64,000 nucleotides of DNA from Bog-756 sp963745955 (GCA_963745955.1 CAVUZI010000011.1:434001-498000), one strand, 5' to 3'. Shown: positions 52,290-61,422, counted from the stretch's first letter. Numbers and translations: made by a program. The notes: generated from the sequence alone by a model not told the origin.

Positions 52290-53504
52290 TCAACTCGAGA
52301 TCTGGATGAGGAATTTCTGGGACGATCCGGCCGGATTGGCCTGGGGCGGAATGGCCACGGCGAGGGAGAGCTCGTACAGGTGGCCACCGGCGACGGGCAG
52401 TGGGGACAGTGTCAGCGCGACGGACGATCCGGGTCGGAGGGTGATCCTCGTCTGCGTCGTGCCGCCGCGCTCGCCGACGGCAGGCGGGGCCGTCCCGGCG
52501 GGGACGACAGGGGTCACCGTCTGGCTCACCGTCACCCCGCTCTCGACCACTGTCCCGCAATTGGTCACGGTCATCGATGCCTGGACCGTTCTTGTCGGGG
52601 GCAGCACGATGGGTGTGGGACCGGCGACTGCCGAGGATGGGTCACTGCAGCTGTCGCCCACGATGCCCGGGCCGCCCGAAGCCGCCACCGCCGGCGCCGC
52701 GGGCGGTACCGCCGATGGCACCAGACCCGCGGCCGTGATGACCAGCTCGTGGAAGGGGATCAACGCCACGGACGCTTTCAGGGCCGCCGCCGTCGCCCCG
52801 AGCCGAACCGGACTGAGCGGTGCGTCGACGGCCGGCGACGGCACCCACACGGAGGCCGGCAGGTGGACCGGGATGTGCTCCCGATGGGCGTAGGCGACCA
52901 GCTGCCGGTAGCCGTCGTCCGCCTGTTGGAAGAGGAGTCCCGCGCCGGCCATCGCCGCTGACGCATCGGGTATCGAGGTCAGCGGTGCCGATTGACGGGG
53001 CGATGGATCGGACGGGGCGCCGGCGACGGGCAGGGTCCCCATGCCGAGGAGCCGATCGATGCTGGTGCGGAGATGGACCGTGGCCCGGGACCGCTCCTCC
53101 ATCACCTCGGTGAAGCGGTTGCTCACAGTTCCCGTCGGGTACGGCGGCACCAGACCGGCCGCTTCCGACGCCTGCTCCGTGGTCGAATCCACGGCCTCGT
53201 CGAGCCCCTGTTGGATCTCGGTTCTGGCGGTGTGCGGAACCGTGGCGTTGGGAAGCTGCGCCGCGGACTCCATCAAGGAGGCCAACTCGCCTCCGGTCTG
53301 GTTGGACGCGTCGACGACGCGGGACGCCAGCGCGCCGTACCCGGTGTCGATCGAGGCCCGGAAGCCACCGGACTGGGCGTGGATCTCGGCCACCGAACCG
53401 ATGACCAGTGCTGCGGTCACCACGATGAGGAGGACCAGCAGGAGGATCCTTCCCCGACCCCGCCTGGCGGCGGCGCGGCCGCGTCTGCGTCGGTCCCTCG
53501 GCAT
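52290..53504 (-). CDS. Anchored extracytoplasmic protein of unknown function
   Basis: 404 residues. A basic N-terminus (RDRRRRGRAAARRGRGR) precedes one membrane helix, ILLLVLLIVVTAALVIGSVA. The outer part has a helical region up to about residue 230, then a Pro- and Ala-rich linker and a C-terminal domain containing TVTNCGTVVESGVTVSQTV, which looks like a beta-sandwich. It has two cysteines (about 293 and 318) that could form a disulfide. I do not recognise the family. The ATG has TATCGT seven bases upstream. The gene lies between citrate synthase and sqdB. Confidence 0.7.
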   Translation of the reverse strand: MPRDRRRRGRAAARRGRGRILLLVLLIVVTAALVIGSVAEIHAQSGGFRASIDTGYGALASRVVDASNQTGGELASLMESAAQLPNATVPHTARTEIQQGLDEAVDSTTEQASEAAGLVPPYPTGTVSNRFTEVMEERSRATVHLRTSIDRLLGMGTLPVAGAPSDPSPRQSAPLTSIPDASAAMAGAGLLFQQADDGYRQLVAYAHREHIPVHLPASVWVPSPAVDAPLSPVRLGATAAALKASVALIPFHELVITAAGLVPSAVPPAAPAVAASGGPGIVGDSCSDPSSAVAGPTPIVLPPTRTVQASMTVTNCGTVVESGVTVSQTVTPVVPAGTAPPAVGERGGTTQTRITLRPGSSVALTLSPLPVAGGHLYELSLAVAIPPQANPAGSSQKFLIQISS

Positions 53505-53611
53505 CCCGTGGACGATAGTGCCCGGCGTCGGCGCCAGATCCTTGACGCGACGGCCCGGTCACCCAGCCTGCACGGCCCGGACGCACGACGACGGTCGCCG
53601 CCGGGAACGGC

Positions 53612-54805
53612 TCAGCGCATCAGGTCGGGTGCGACCTCCATGCCGGCTTTCCAGACCGTCTTGGCCACGATCTTGGAGAAGTCCGCCCGGCTCGCGTATT
53701 TCGCACCGATCTCCCTCGTCTCCTCGAGGAGCCCCTCCGAGAGCGTGGTGGGGTTGAGGCCCAGCGCCAGGAAGCGCTCACGCGTCACGTTGAGGTCGTT
53801 CTCCGCCGCCTCCCTGCGGGGGTTCGGGAGATAGGCGATCTCCACGCCGGTCAGCTCGGAGATGAGCTTGGCCAGACCCTCGACCTGGTAGGTCTCGGTC
53901 ACCTGGTTGAACACGGAGACCTGCTCGCCCTTGGCCGGAGGGTTGTTGAGGGCGATCTCGATGCACCGGACCGTGTCGCGGATGTGGATGAAGGCCCGCG
54001 TCTGGCCGCCGGTGCCATGCACCGTCAGCGGATGGCCGATCGCCGCCTGCATGATGAACCGGTTGAGCACGGTGCCGTAATCGCCGTCGTAGTCGAAGCG
54101 GTTGATGAGGCGTTCGTCGATCACCGTCTCGGGGGTCTGGGTCCCCCAGACGATGCCCTGGTGGAGATCGGTGATCCGCACACCGTCGTTCTTGGCGTAG
54201 AAGGCGAAGAGGAGCTGATCGAGGGTCTTGGTCATGTGGTAGATGGAGCCCGGGTTGGCCGGGTGCAGGATCTCGCGCTCGAGCTGGCCGTCCGGTGTGG
54301 AGACCTGGACGGTGAGGTAGCCCTCGGGGATCGGCGCCGAGCCCGACCAGCCGTAGCCGTAGACGCCCATCGTCCCCAGGTGGACGACCGCGATGTCGAG
54401 TCCCGACTCGACGATGGCGCAGAGCAGGTTGTGCGTGCCGGCAATGTTGTTGTCGACGGTGTAACGCTTGGTCTTCGAGCTCCGCATCGAGTACGGGGCG
54501 GCCCGCTGCTCGGCGAAGTGGACGATGGCGTCGGGTCGGACGTCGAGGAGCAGCGTGACGAGCCGGTCGTAGTCGTGGGCGAGGTCGAGATTGACGAAGT
54601 CGATCTCCTTGCCCGTGTGCTCCTTCCACACGGCCACGCGCTCGTGGATCGGGCGCACCGGGGTGAGGGACTCGACCTCGAGCTCGACGTCGATGAAACG
54701 GCGGCTCAGATTGTCGATGATGGTCACGTCGTGACCGGCCTGCGAGAGATGCAGCGTCGTGGGCCAGCCGCAGAAGCCGTCGCCACCGAGAATGAGAACC
54801 TTCAT
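53612..54805 (-). CDS. sqdB: UDP-sulfoquinovose synthase
   Basis: 397 residues of an extended SDR. GGDGFCGWPTTLHLS replaces the usual GGAGFIG and is diagnostic of SQD1/SqdB. HFAEQRAAPYSM, THNLLCAI, VHLGTMGVYGY and YHMTK (the YxxxK pair) follow, then TRAFIHIRDTV. It makes UDP-sulfoquinovose from UDP-glucose and sulfite for the sulfolipid SQDG. AGGA lies five bases before the ATG. No sqdX-like gene is next to it; the glycosyltransferase partner must be elsewhere. Confidence 0.93.
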   Translation of the reverse strand: MKVLILGGDGFCGWPTTLHLSQAGHDVTIIDNLSRRFIDVELEVESLTPVRPIHERVAVWKEHTGKEIDFVNLDLAHDYDRLVTLLLDVRPDAIVHFAEQRAAPYSMRSSKTKRYTVDNNIAGTHNLLCAIVESGLDIAVVHLGTMGVYGYGWSGSAPIPEGYLTVQVSTPDGQLEREILHPANPGSIYHMTKTLDQLLFAFYAKNDGVRITDLHQGIVWGTQTPETVIDERLINRFDYDGDYGTVLNRFIMQAAIGHPLTVHGTGGQTRAFIHIRDTVRCIEIALNNPPAKGEQVSVFNQVTETYQVEGLAKLISELTGVEIAYLPNPRREAAENDLNVTRERFLALGLNPTTLSEGLLEETREIGAKYASRADFSKIVAKTVWKAGMEVAPDLMR

Positions 54806-55064
54806 GATGATCCTTCCTTCTGCGAAGACGCCACCCGAAAAGCTCGGCAGGTGCGTTCCACGTCGACGATCCTATGTGTTGTCATCGTGAGATCGAGGGA
54901 ACCGGGGTTGTTCCCGACGAAGCCCCGGAACTGCCTGGTCACCCATGTTCCCGATGCTTCTGGGTGGTGTGGGCCTTCCCGGGACCTGCTCGGAGGTGGA
55001 ATCGGCCGACCACGCACACACCGTGGCGTTGACTGCCCCACGACGGGACTGACGGCCATCAGGG

Positions 55065-55118
55065 ATGGCTGTCACCGCGGAGTTGGCTCTCTCCGCGGAG
55101 ATGGCTCTCACCGCGGAG
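55065..55118. repeat. Three 18-base tandem repeats
   Basis: ATGGCTGTCACCGCGGAG, TTGGCTCTCTCCGCGGAG and ATGGCTCTCACCGCGGAG, side by side. Each contains the palindrome CCGCGG. It lies in the rmuC-sqdB gap. Confidence 0.88.
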
Positions 55119-55206
55119 TACCGGGTCATGCATTCCATTTCCCCCCCCTCGCTCCTGAACCTCACGCTCCGACAGCGCCAGTTCGCTCTTCCAGAGCAAG
55201 ACCTGA

Positions 55207-55239
55207 CTGGTCACAAACGACCTGACCAGCCCCCTTTTT
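55207..55239 (+). terminator. Stem-loop followed by a T run
   Basis: CTGGTCA, a nine-base loop, TGACCAG, then CCCCC and TTTTT on the plus strand. It has the shape of a weak intrinsic terminator, but no plus-strand gene ends here, so the assignment is doubtful. Confidence 0.25.
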
Positions 55240-55358
55240 ACCATCGATTGACCACTCTTTGCCTGTGAATATCCTTAGAGTCCGCGAATGCGCCGGATGG
55301 CCTGGGATGAACTGCAGGTCACCAAGGGAAATGTGTCTCTATCATCAAATTTGGGGAA

Positions 55359-56864
55359 TTACGCAGAGTGGTGATCGCCGCGGGACGCTCCGTGCCGAAT
55401 CTCTCTCGGGCCTTCGCGCGTCGCCTGCCCGTCCGGTTCGTCCGCGGACCCGGCCAGGCCGAGGAGATGCGGCCGTTCGAGTATCGGGATGCTCAGCTCC
55501 GGCGACTGGAGCGGCCGGGTCATCGCATCGACCGGAACGGGGTGGGGAAGCTCCTTCTCCCCGACGCCGACCACTCCCCGCTCCGCGAACCGCCTGGCGG
55601 TGACGAGGACCCGCCCCTCGAGCGAGCCGACGGCCTTGTTGTAGGCCGACACCGCGCTGTTGAGTCCTTTCCCGACCCCGGAGAAGTGGTCGCCGAGCAC
55701 CGAGAGTCGTTGGTAGAGCAGCGCCCCGTCACGCTGGATCTCGCGGGCGTGCTCGGCCAGGGAGTCCTGCTGCCACCCGTACGCCACCGCCCGGAGGAGG
55801 GCGATCAGCGATGTCGGCGTGGCCAGCAGTACGTGATTGGCCACGGCGTGCTCCATCAGACCGGGTTCGTGCTCGAGCGCGGCGGTCAGCAGCGGATCGC
55901 CCGGTATGAAGGCCACGACGAACTCCGGCGACGGATCCACCCGTTTCCAGTACTCCTTCTTCGAGAGGGAGTCGACGTGGGCCTTCATCTGGCGACCGTG
56001 GCTGGCCAGGTGGGTGCGACGCTGGATCTCGTCGTCGGCCTCGTTGGCATCCAGAAAAGCCTGCATGGGGACCTTGGCGTCCACGGCCACGTTCTTGCCG
56101 CCCGGAAGGTGGACGACCATGTCGGGACGGAGACGGCCGCTGTCGGCGTCCGACGTCACCTGTTCATCGAAGTCGCAGTGCTCGAGCATGCCGGCCATCT
56201 CCACCACCCGGCGAAGCTGCAGCTCGCCCCAGCGCCCACGGGTCTGGGGCGACCGCAGGGCCGAGACCAGGTTGCGGGTCTCCTTCTGCAATTGATCGTG
56301 GGACGTCGACAGGTGCTTCATCTGCTCGGTCAGGGTCGTGTACGCACGTTGCCGTTCGACCTCGAGGCGCTGCATCCCCGCCTCGTATTTCCCCAATTGC
56401 TCACCGATGGGCTTGAGCAACTGCTCGATGGCTTCCTGCCGCTTGGCCAATTCTCCGTCCGCGGCCTGGCGGGTCTCGTTGAGCTTGGTGTCGGCGAGCT
56501 GGAGGAACTGCTCGTTGTTCTGCTGGAGGGCGAGCGTCGAGAGGCGGGCGAACTCCCCGGTCAACTGCTCGCGGGTCTCCGCGAAGCCGGCAGCCCGCTC
56601 CTCGGCGGCCCTCCGCTCGTGCTGGAGCTCCGAGCCGAGACGGGCGGCGTCGGCCCGGAGGCCGATCAACTGCTGGGCCTGCTGGGCCGCCTCCTCACGC
56701 AGGCCCTGCAGGTCTGCGACCAGCGTCTCGTTCAGTGCCGACGCATCGGCCAGGCGGGCTTCGGCCGTTCTGGCCGCGGTGACCTGATCGGCGCGGACCA
56801 GCAGCCCCACCACCACGCCCAAGGGGATGCCGACAACGAGACCGACGATGACTCCGGTGATCAT
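55359..56864 (-). CDS. rmuC: RmuC family DNA recombination protein
   Basis: 501 residues. One N-terminal membrane helix (ITGVIVGLVVGIPLGVVVGLLV), a long coiled coil (about 40-190), then the RmuC nuclease-like domain: SPQTRGRWGELQLRRVVEMAGM, CDFDEQ, RPDMVVHLPGGKNVAVDAKVP and VAFIPGDPLLTAAL. It limits inversion between short repeats in E. coli. AGGAGG lies seven bases before the ATG, a good leadered start. Its last 50 residues are variable. Confidence 0.92.
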   Translation of the reverse strand: MITGVIVGLVVGIPLGVVVGLLVRADQVTAARTAEARLADASALNETLVADLQGLREEAAQQAQQLIGLRADAARLGSELQHERRAAEERAAGFAETREQLTGEFARLSTLALQQNNEQFLQLADTKLNETRQAADGELAKRQEAIEQLLKPIGEQLGKYEAGMQRLEVERQRAYTTLTEQMKHLSTSHDQLQKETRNLVSALRSPQTRGRWGELQLRRVVEMAGMLEHCDFDEQVTSDADSGRLRPDMVVHLPGGKNVAVDAKVPMQAFLDANEADDEIQRRTHLASHGRQMKAHVDSLSKKEYWKRVDPSPEFVVAFIPGDPLLTAALEHEPGLMEHAVANHVLLATPTSLIALLRAVAYGWQQDSLAEHAREIQRDGALLYQRLSVLGDHFSGVGKGLNSAVSAYNKAVGSLEGRVLVTARRFAERGVVGVGEKELPHPVPVDAMTRPLQSPELSIPILERPHLLGLAGSADEPDGQATREGPREIRHGASRGDHHSA

Positions 56865-57058
56865 GACCTGTCCTCCTCGGGCCACCTTGGGGGCAAACTG
56901 GCCCAGCACTGGCCAGCGTACCGATGGGGTGTGACGACTCCAGGGACCGCCACGGGGCCGCAGGTGGGCAGGGGCGCCGGCGGGGCCCGGCCGGAACCCG
57001 GGACCGACGGGCCCGGTTTCATCGGGGGACCGGCCCTCCCGTGTGCCAGCATGGGCCG

Positions 57059-58381
57059 ATGCATCGCGTGGTCATCGTCGGTGCCGGTTTCGCCGGGCTG
57101 TCGGCAGCGAGAGCACTCGTGGGCAAGCCCGTCGAGGTGACGATCGTGGACCGGAGGAATTTCCACACCTTTCAACCGCTCCTGTACGAGGTGGCCACGG
57201 CCGGCCTCGAATCGGGCGACGTGGCCTACCCCATCCGGGCCATCTTCGGCCGGGCCGGCAACGTGACGTTCCGGTTCGCCACGGCGACGGGTGCCGACTG
57301 GGAGCACCGCCACGTGACCCTCGAGGATGCCGAGCCCCTCCCGTTCGATTCACTCATCGTGGCCAGCGGGGCCACGGCCAAGTTCTTCGGGATCCCGGGG
57401 GCCGGCGAGTTCAGCTTTCCCCTCTACACCCTCACCGACGCCCGGAGGCTCCGCGACCACGTGCTGCGCCGGCTCGAACAGGCCGATGCCGATCCGGCAC
57501 TGGCGCCGGACGGCGCCCTCACCTTCGTGGTCGTGGGCGGTGGCCCCACCGGGGTGGAGGTGGCCGGAGCACTGGCCGAATTGTTGGACGTGGCCGTCCG
57601 GCACGACGGCTTCCGGTTCAAGCGGGACGCGGCCCGGATCATCATGGTCGACGGGCTGGACCGACTGTTGACCGCGTTCAAGCCGGCCGCCTCGGCGTAC
57701 ACGGCCGACACCCTCTCGGGCCGCGGTGTCGAGCTGCGCCTGGGCCGCATGGTCAGATCGGTCACCAGCTCGTACGTCGAGCTCGACAAGGGTGACCGGA
57801 TCGCCACGCGGACGGTCGTCTGGGCCGGCGGGGTCACGGTGGACGGCACGGTCGCCTCGCGGATGGAGGCGGAGACCGGGGCCAACGGCCGGCTGGTGGT
57901 CGATTCCGACCTCTTGGTGGCCGGCCGCTCCGATGCCTATGCCATCGGCGACGCCGCCGCCGTACCGTGGGGTCCGGGGTCCAGTGACGCCGGGCGGGTC
58001 TGCCCGCAGCTGGCCCAGGTGGCCATCCAGTCGGGAGCCCATGCCGCGGAACACATCCTCAACCGGATCGAGGGTCGTCCGACGAAGCCGTTCCGCTACC
58101 ACGACAAAGGCATCATGGCCACCATCGGCCGCCGGGCCGCCATCACCGAATTCCCGAGCGGGGTGCTGGTCAAGGGGACCCTCGGTTGGCTGTCATGGTT
58201 GAGCCTGCACCTCGTGTACCTCGTCGGCTTCCGCAACAAGCTCATCGTGCTCGTCAATTGGTCGTGGCGGTACCTCTCGTGGGGATCCGGACCCCGGGTC
58301 ATCGTGGACGACGATCTCGAGCTCAAAGAGGTTGGGGCCGAGCGGAGACCCGGACCGGCCCCGCCCGGACCACCGGGCTGA
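57059..58381 (+). CDS. Type II NADH dehydrogenase (NDH-2)
   Basis: 440 residues. The FAD-binding motif VVIVGAGFAGLSAARAL starts at residue 4, followed by RNFHTFQPLLYEVATAGL, the NADH-binding VVVGGGPTGVEVAGALAEL near 157, and AYAIGDAAAV with CPQLAQVAIQSGAHAA, binding FAD and quinone. It passes electrons from NADH to quinone without pumping protons. The hydrophobic C-terminus (LSWLSLHLVYLVGFRNKLIVL) fits membrane attachment. The ATG at 57059 is 6 bases after CAGCAT. Confidence 0.92.
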   Translation: MHRVVIVGAGFAGLSAARALVGKPVEVTIVDRRNFHTFQPLLYEVATAGLESGDVAYPIRAIFGRAGNVTFRFATATGADWEHRHVTLEDAEPLPFDSLIVASGATAKFFGIPGAGEFSFPLYTLTDARRLRDHVLRRLEQADADPALAPDGALTFVVVGGGPTGVEVAGALAELLDVAVRHDGFRFKRDAARIIMVDGLDRLLTAFKPAASAYTADTLSGRGVELRLGRMVRSVTSSYVELDKGDRIATRTVVWAGGVTVDGTVASRMEAETGANGRLVVDSDLLVAGRSDAYAIGDAAAVPWGPGSSDAGRVCPQLAQVAIQSGAHAAEHILNRIEGRPTKPFRYHDKGIMATIGRRAAITEFPSGVLVKGTLGWLSWLSLHLVYLVGFRNKLIVLVNWSWRYLSWGSGPRVIVDDDLELKEVGAERRPGPAPPGPPG

Positions 58382-58436
58382 CCACCCGGACCGCCCGGCC
58401 GACCTCGGGGTCGTGGGCAGGGGTACGGTGGTCGCC

Positions 58437-59066
58437 GTGGACGACACCCTCGAACAGATAGACCGGAAGGTCCTTCAGCTGTTCGCCCTGGTGGGCGAGT
58501 CGGTGTCGGGGGCCACGCATGCCCTCCTCTCCGGGGACCGGGAAGCGGCCAAGGCTCTCGCCGACCGTGACGAGGTGGTGGACACCCTCTACCACGACAT
58601 CGAGCACCTCACCCTCCAACAGCTCACGGTGGCCGGCATCACTTCGCCCTCGGACCTCCGATTCCTGGTCACCGTCATCAGGATGCTCCCGGACCTCGAA
58701 CGGAACGGTGATCTGGCCGAGCATGTGGCCCGGCGGGCCGCCCGAGGGCTGGGTGGTGAGCTGTCGGCCAGGAGCCGGGGACTGGTGGAGCGCATGGGCG
58801 AGGTGGCCATTCACATGTGGCGGGCCACCACGGATGCGTACGCCGAACGCCAGCCGATGGCCGCGTCGCTGGTTGACACCCTCGACGACGAGATGGACGA
58901 TCTGCACGTCAGCCTCACGGTGGAGGTGGTGGCGGGGACCATGCCGCTCCCCGTGGCGGTGGAACTGGCCATGGTCGCCCGCTTCTACGAGCGCTTCGGC
59001 GACCACGCGGTGAACTTGGCCAAGCGGGTCACCGTGCTGGCTCCGACGACCAACGCCACCATCTGA
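58437..59066 (+). CDS. phoU: PhoU family phosphate-signalling regulator
   Basis: 209 residues, two three-helix PhoU repeats: ADRDEVVDTLYHDIEHLTLQQLT and DTLDDEMDDLHVSLTVEVV. The conserved metal-binding E/D patterns and RFYERFGDHAVNLAKRV are present. It modulates the PhoR/PstSCAB system, though no pst or pho gene is adjacent. The GTG at 58437 has TACGGT seven bases upstream. An earlier GTG at 58428 overlaps that box. Confidence 0.88.
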   Translation: MDDTLEQIDRKVLQLFALVGESVSGATHALLSGDREAAKALADRDEVVDTLYHDIEHLTLQQLTVAGITSPSDLRFLVTVIRMLPDLERNGDLAEHVARRAARGLGGELSARSRGLVERMGEVAIHMWRATTDAYAERQPMAASLVDTLDDEMDDLHVSLTVEVVAGTMPLPVAVELAMVARFYERFGDHAVNLAKRVTVLAPTTNATI

Positions 59067-59069
59067 GGC

Positions 59070-59108
59070 GCCGGCCCGGTTTCGAGCCGACCCCCTTGGC
59101 GGGCCGGC
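59070..59108. terminator. Candidate bidirectional terminator between phoU and asd
   Basis: GCCGGCCCG at 59070-59078 pairs with CGGGCCGGC at 59100-59108, a nine-base-pair stem with a 21-base loop. It fills the gap between two convergent genes. No T run follows on either strand. Confidence 0.35.
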
Positions 59109-60140
59109 TCACCCCACGATGCCCAGTGACACCAGCTCCTCGGAGATCTGGACGGCATTGAGGGCGGCCCCCTTGCGCAGGTTGTCGCCGCTCATGAAGA
59201 GGGCCAACCGGTTGTCCATACCGTCGGCCCGCCGGATGCGGCCCACCAACGTGGGGTCCCTCCCGGCGGCGTGCAGGGGTGTCGGCACCTCTGCCAGCTC
59301 GACGCCGGGGGCCCCGGTGAGCAGCGCGGTCGCCTCGTCGGGGCTCAGGTCGCGGGCGAACTCGGCCACGATGGCGTGCGAGTGGCCCGTGAACACGGGC
59401 ACCCGGACACAGGTGCAGGTGACCACCAGGTCGGGGATGCCGAGGATCTTCCGGCTCTCGTTGCCGAATTTCTGCTCCTCGCTGGACTCGTTCGAGCCGT
59501 CTTCGACCAGGTAGCCGGCCATGGGGATCACGTTGTGGGCGATGACGTCGGGGAAGACGTCGGCGGCGGGGAAGCCCACCGCACCACCGTCGAAGGTGAG
59601 AGCGGCCGCACCGTCCACCGACTTGATCAGCTGCTCCTCGAGCTCCGCCACCCCGGCCAGGCCAGCGCCGGAGACCGCCTGATAGGTGGCCACGATGATC
59701 CGTTCCAGACCGGCTGCGTCGTGGAGGGGCTTGAGAACGGGCATGGCCACCATGGTCGTGCAGTTCGGGTTGGCCACGATGCCCTTCCGGATCGACGCCA
59801 GCGCGGCCGCATTGACCTCGGGTACCACCAACGGCACCTCCGGATCCATCCGCCAGGCCGACGAATTGTCGATGACGACGGCGCCCCCGGACACGAACCT
59901 CGGGGCCAGCTGCGCGGAAGCCGAGGCCCCGACGGAGAACAGGGCGAGATCCAGGCCGTCCAGGTCGGCCGTGGCCGCGTCCTCGACCACGACGTCGCGG
60001 CCCCGGAAAGGAATCCGCCGCCCGGCCGACCGGGACGAGGCGAACAGCCTGAGGTCGTCGAGCGGGAACCCCCGCTCGTCGAGGATGGCCAGCATCACGG
60101 TTCCGACCTGACCTGTCGCTCCCACGACCGCCACACGCAT
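59109..60140 (-). CDS. asd: Aspartate-semialdehyde dehydrogenase
   Basis: 343 residues. VAVVGATGQVGTVML binds NADPH, IDNSSAWRMDPEVPLVVPEVN and the nucleophile Cys in ANPNCTTMVAMPVL follow, with RVPVFTGHSHAIVAEF near the end. It reduces aspartyl phosphate on the way to lysine, threonine, methionine and diaminopimelate. The ATG at 60140 is preferred over 60149: TAGAAT lies exactly seven bases upstream of the former, while the latter overlaps that box. It follows lysC, the previous enzyme. Confidence 0.95.
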   Translation of the reverse strand: MRVAVVGATGQVGTVMLAILDERGFPLDDLRLFASSRSAGRRIPFRGRDVVVEDAATADLDGLDLALFSVGASASAQLAPRFVSGGAVVIDNSSAWRMDPEVPLVVPEVNAAALASIRKGIVANPNCTTMVAMPVLKPLHDAAGLERIIVATYQAVSGAGLAGVAELEEQLIKSVDGAAALTFDGGAVGFPAADVFPDVIAHNVIPMAGYLVEDGSNESSEEQKFGNESRKILGIPDLVVTCTCVRVPVFTGHSHAIVAEFARDLSPDEATALLTGAPGVELAEVPTPLHAAGRDPTLVGRIRRADGMDNRLALFMSGDNLRKGAALNAVQISEELVSLGIVG

Positions 60141-60210
60141 GCCCGTCATTCTACGGGCCCGGCGCCGCGCCGTCGGACAACCCCGATCCGACGGCGGGGC
60201 GGCCTGAGGG

Positions 60211-60684
60211 TCAGGCCAGCTCGAACGCAGCGTGCAGAGCCCGGACCGCCTCCTCGGCCGAGTCGGCCCGGATCATGCACGAGATCCGGATCGACGAGGT
60301 GGAGATCATCTCGATGTTGATCCCGGCGGAGGCGAGGGTCTCGAAGGTGAGGGCCGTCACCCCGGGATGGGTCTTCATCCCGGCCCCCACCAGCGATACC
60401 CGGGCCACGTCGGAGTCGCTGGTGACGCCGGTTGCCCCGAGCTCGGGGACGAGCTCCTCGCAGACCTCGGTGCTCACGGCCAGGTCGTAGCCGGGAACGG
60501 TGAACGAGATGTCGGTCGTCCCGTGCAACGAGGTGTTCTGCACGATCATGTCCACGTTCACGTGGCGGTCGGCCAGGCCCCTGAACAGCCGGGCGGCCAG
60601 ACCCGGACGGTCGGGCACGCCGATGACCGTCACCTTGGCCTCGGTCACGTCATGGGTGACGGCGGTGACGATTGCCTGCTCCAT
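60211..60684 (-). CDS. lysC: Aspartokinase beta subunit from an internal start
   Basis: Inside lysC an AGGAGG (60693-60698) stands eight bases before the ATG at 60684, in frame (MEQAIVTAVTHDV). This would give a 157-residue protein made only of the ACT regulatory domains. Corynebacterium and Bacillus aspartokinases are known to make such a beta subunit from an internal start and to assemble as alpha2-beta2. Here the inference rests on the Shine-Dalgarno sequence and matching position. Confidence 0.65.
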   Translation of the reverse strand: MEQAIVTAVTHDVTEAKVTVIGVPDRPGLAARLFRGLADRHVNVDMIVQNTSLHGTTDISFTVPGYDLAVSTEVCEELVPELGATGVTSDSDVARVSLVGAGMKTHPGVTALTFETLASAGINIEMISTSSIRISCMIRADSAEEAVRALHAAFELA

Positions 60685-61422
60685 GGTTTCATCCTCCTCG
60701 ACGACCCAGGTCCCGGGCTCCCAGGTGAAGCTCGAACGTACATGGAGCACCACACCGTGGTTGCGGGCGAACTCCACCGAGCGCAGATTGAGCACCCGAC
60801 CCCCGGTGGCGGCGATCTCCAGCATCTCCTCGTAGCTGACCCGGGCCAGCTTTCGGGCCCCGGGCTCGATGCGGGGATCGGTGCTGAACACTCCGGACAC
60901 ATCGGTGTAGATCTCGCATACGTCGGCCGACAGGGCGGCGGCCAGCGCCACGGCCGTGGTGTCCGAGCCACCGCGACCGAGGGTGGTCACATCCCGCTCG
61001 ACCGACATGCCCTGGAACCCGGCGACGACGGGGACGCCGCCACCGTCCAGGGTGGCCCGGAGCCGGTCCGCCTTGACATCGACGATCTTCGCCCGGGTGT
61101 GGACGGCATCGGTGATGATGCCGGCCTGGCTGCCGGTGAACGACGTGGCTTCCACCCCCAAGCCGGCCAGGGCCATGCACAGCAGGGACATCGAGATGCG
61201 CTCCCCGGAGCTCAGCAGCATGTCCACCTCGCGCATCGGCTGCACGGTACTTACGTCGGAAGCCAGCCTGATCAGCTGGTCCGTGGTGTGACCCATGGCG
61301 CTGACCACCACCACCACATCGTCGCCGGAACGCCGGGTCCGGGCGACGTGATCGGCGACGGCGCGGATGCGTTCGGCGTCCGCAACCGAGGTCCCGCCGA
61401 ACTTCTGTACCACCAGCGACAT
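60211..61422 (-). CDS. lysC: Aspartokinase, alpha subunit
   Basis: 403 residues. VVQKFGGTSVADAERIRAVA at the start, LGRGGSDTTAVALAAAL for catalysis, then two ACT domains (TVIGVPDRPGLAARLF; RVSLVGAGMKTHPGVTALTF) that bind lysine and threonine. It phosphorylates aspartate. The ATG at 61422 has TAGCCT eight bases upstream, so the transcript is probably leaderless. The following asd completes the pair. Confidence 0.95.
   Translation of the reverse strand: MSLVVQKFGGTSVADAERIRAVADHVARTRRSGDDVVVVVSAMGHTTDQLIRLASDVSTVQPMREVDMLLSSGERISMSLLCMALAGLGVEATSFTGSQAGIITDAVHTRAKIVDVKADRLRATLDGGGVPVVAGFQGMSVERDVTTLGRGGSDTTAVALAAALSADVCEIYTDVSGVFSTDPRIEPGARKLARVSYEEMLEIAATGGRVLNLRSVEFARNHGVVLHVRSSFTWEPGTWVVEEDETMEQAIVTAVTHDVTEAKVTVIGVPDRPGLAARLFRGLADRHVNVDMIVQNTSLHGTTDISFTVPGYDLAVSTEVCEELVPELGATGVTSDSDVARVSLVGAGMKTHPGVTALTFETLASAGINIEMISTSSIRISCMIRADSAEEAVRALHAAFELA

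Larger units (their letters stand above)
54806..55358. other. Gene-free gap between rmuC and sqdB
   Basis: 553 bases with no convincing gene. It holds an 18-base tandem repeat (55065-55118), a stem-loop followed by C and T runs (55207-55239), and an AT-richer part from about 55240 to 55358. On the minus strand a TAGGAT at 54870-54875 could be the -10 of sqdB, giving a leader of about 60 bases; no -35 is obvious. Short open frames there are repetitive. Confidence 0.6.

Noticed and set aside
54872..55268. Short open frames over the 18-base repeat as small genes
   Set aside because: They are mainly the translated repeat, occur on both strands, and have no ribosome binding site or homologue I recognise.
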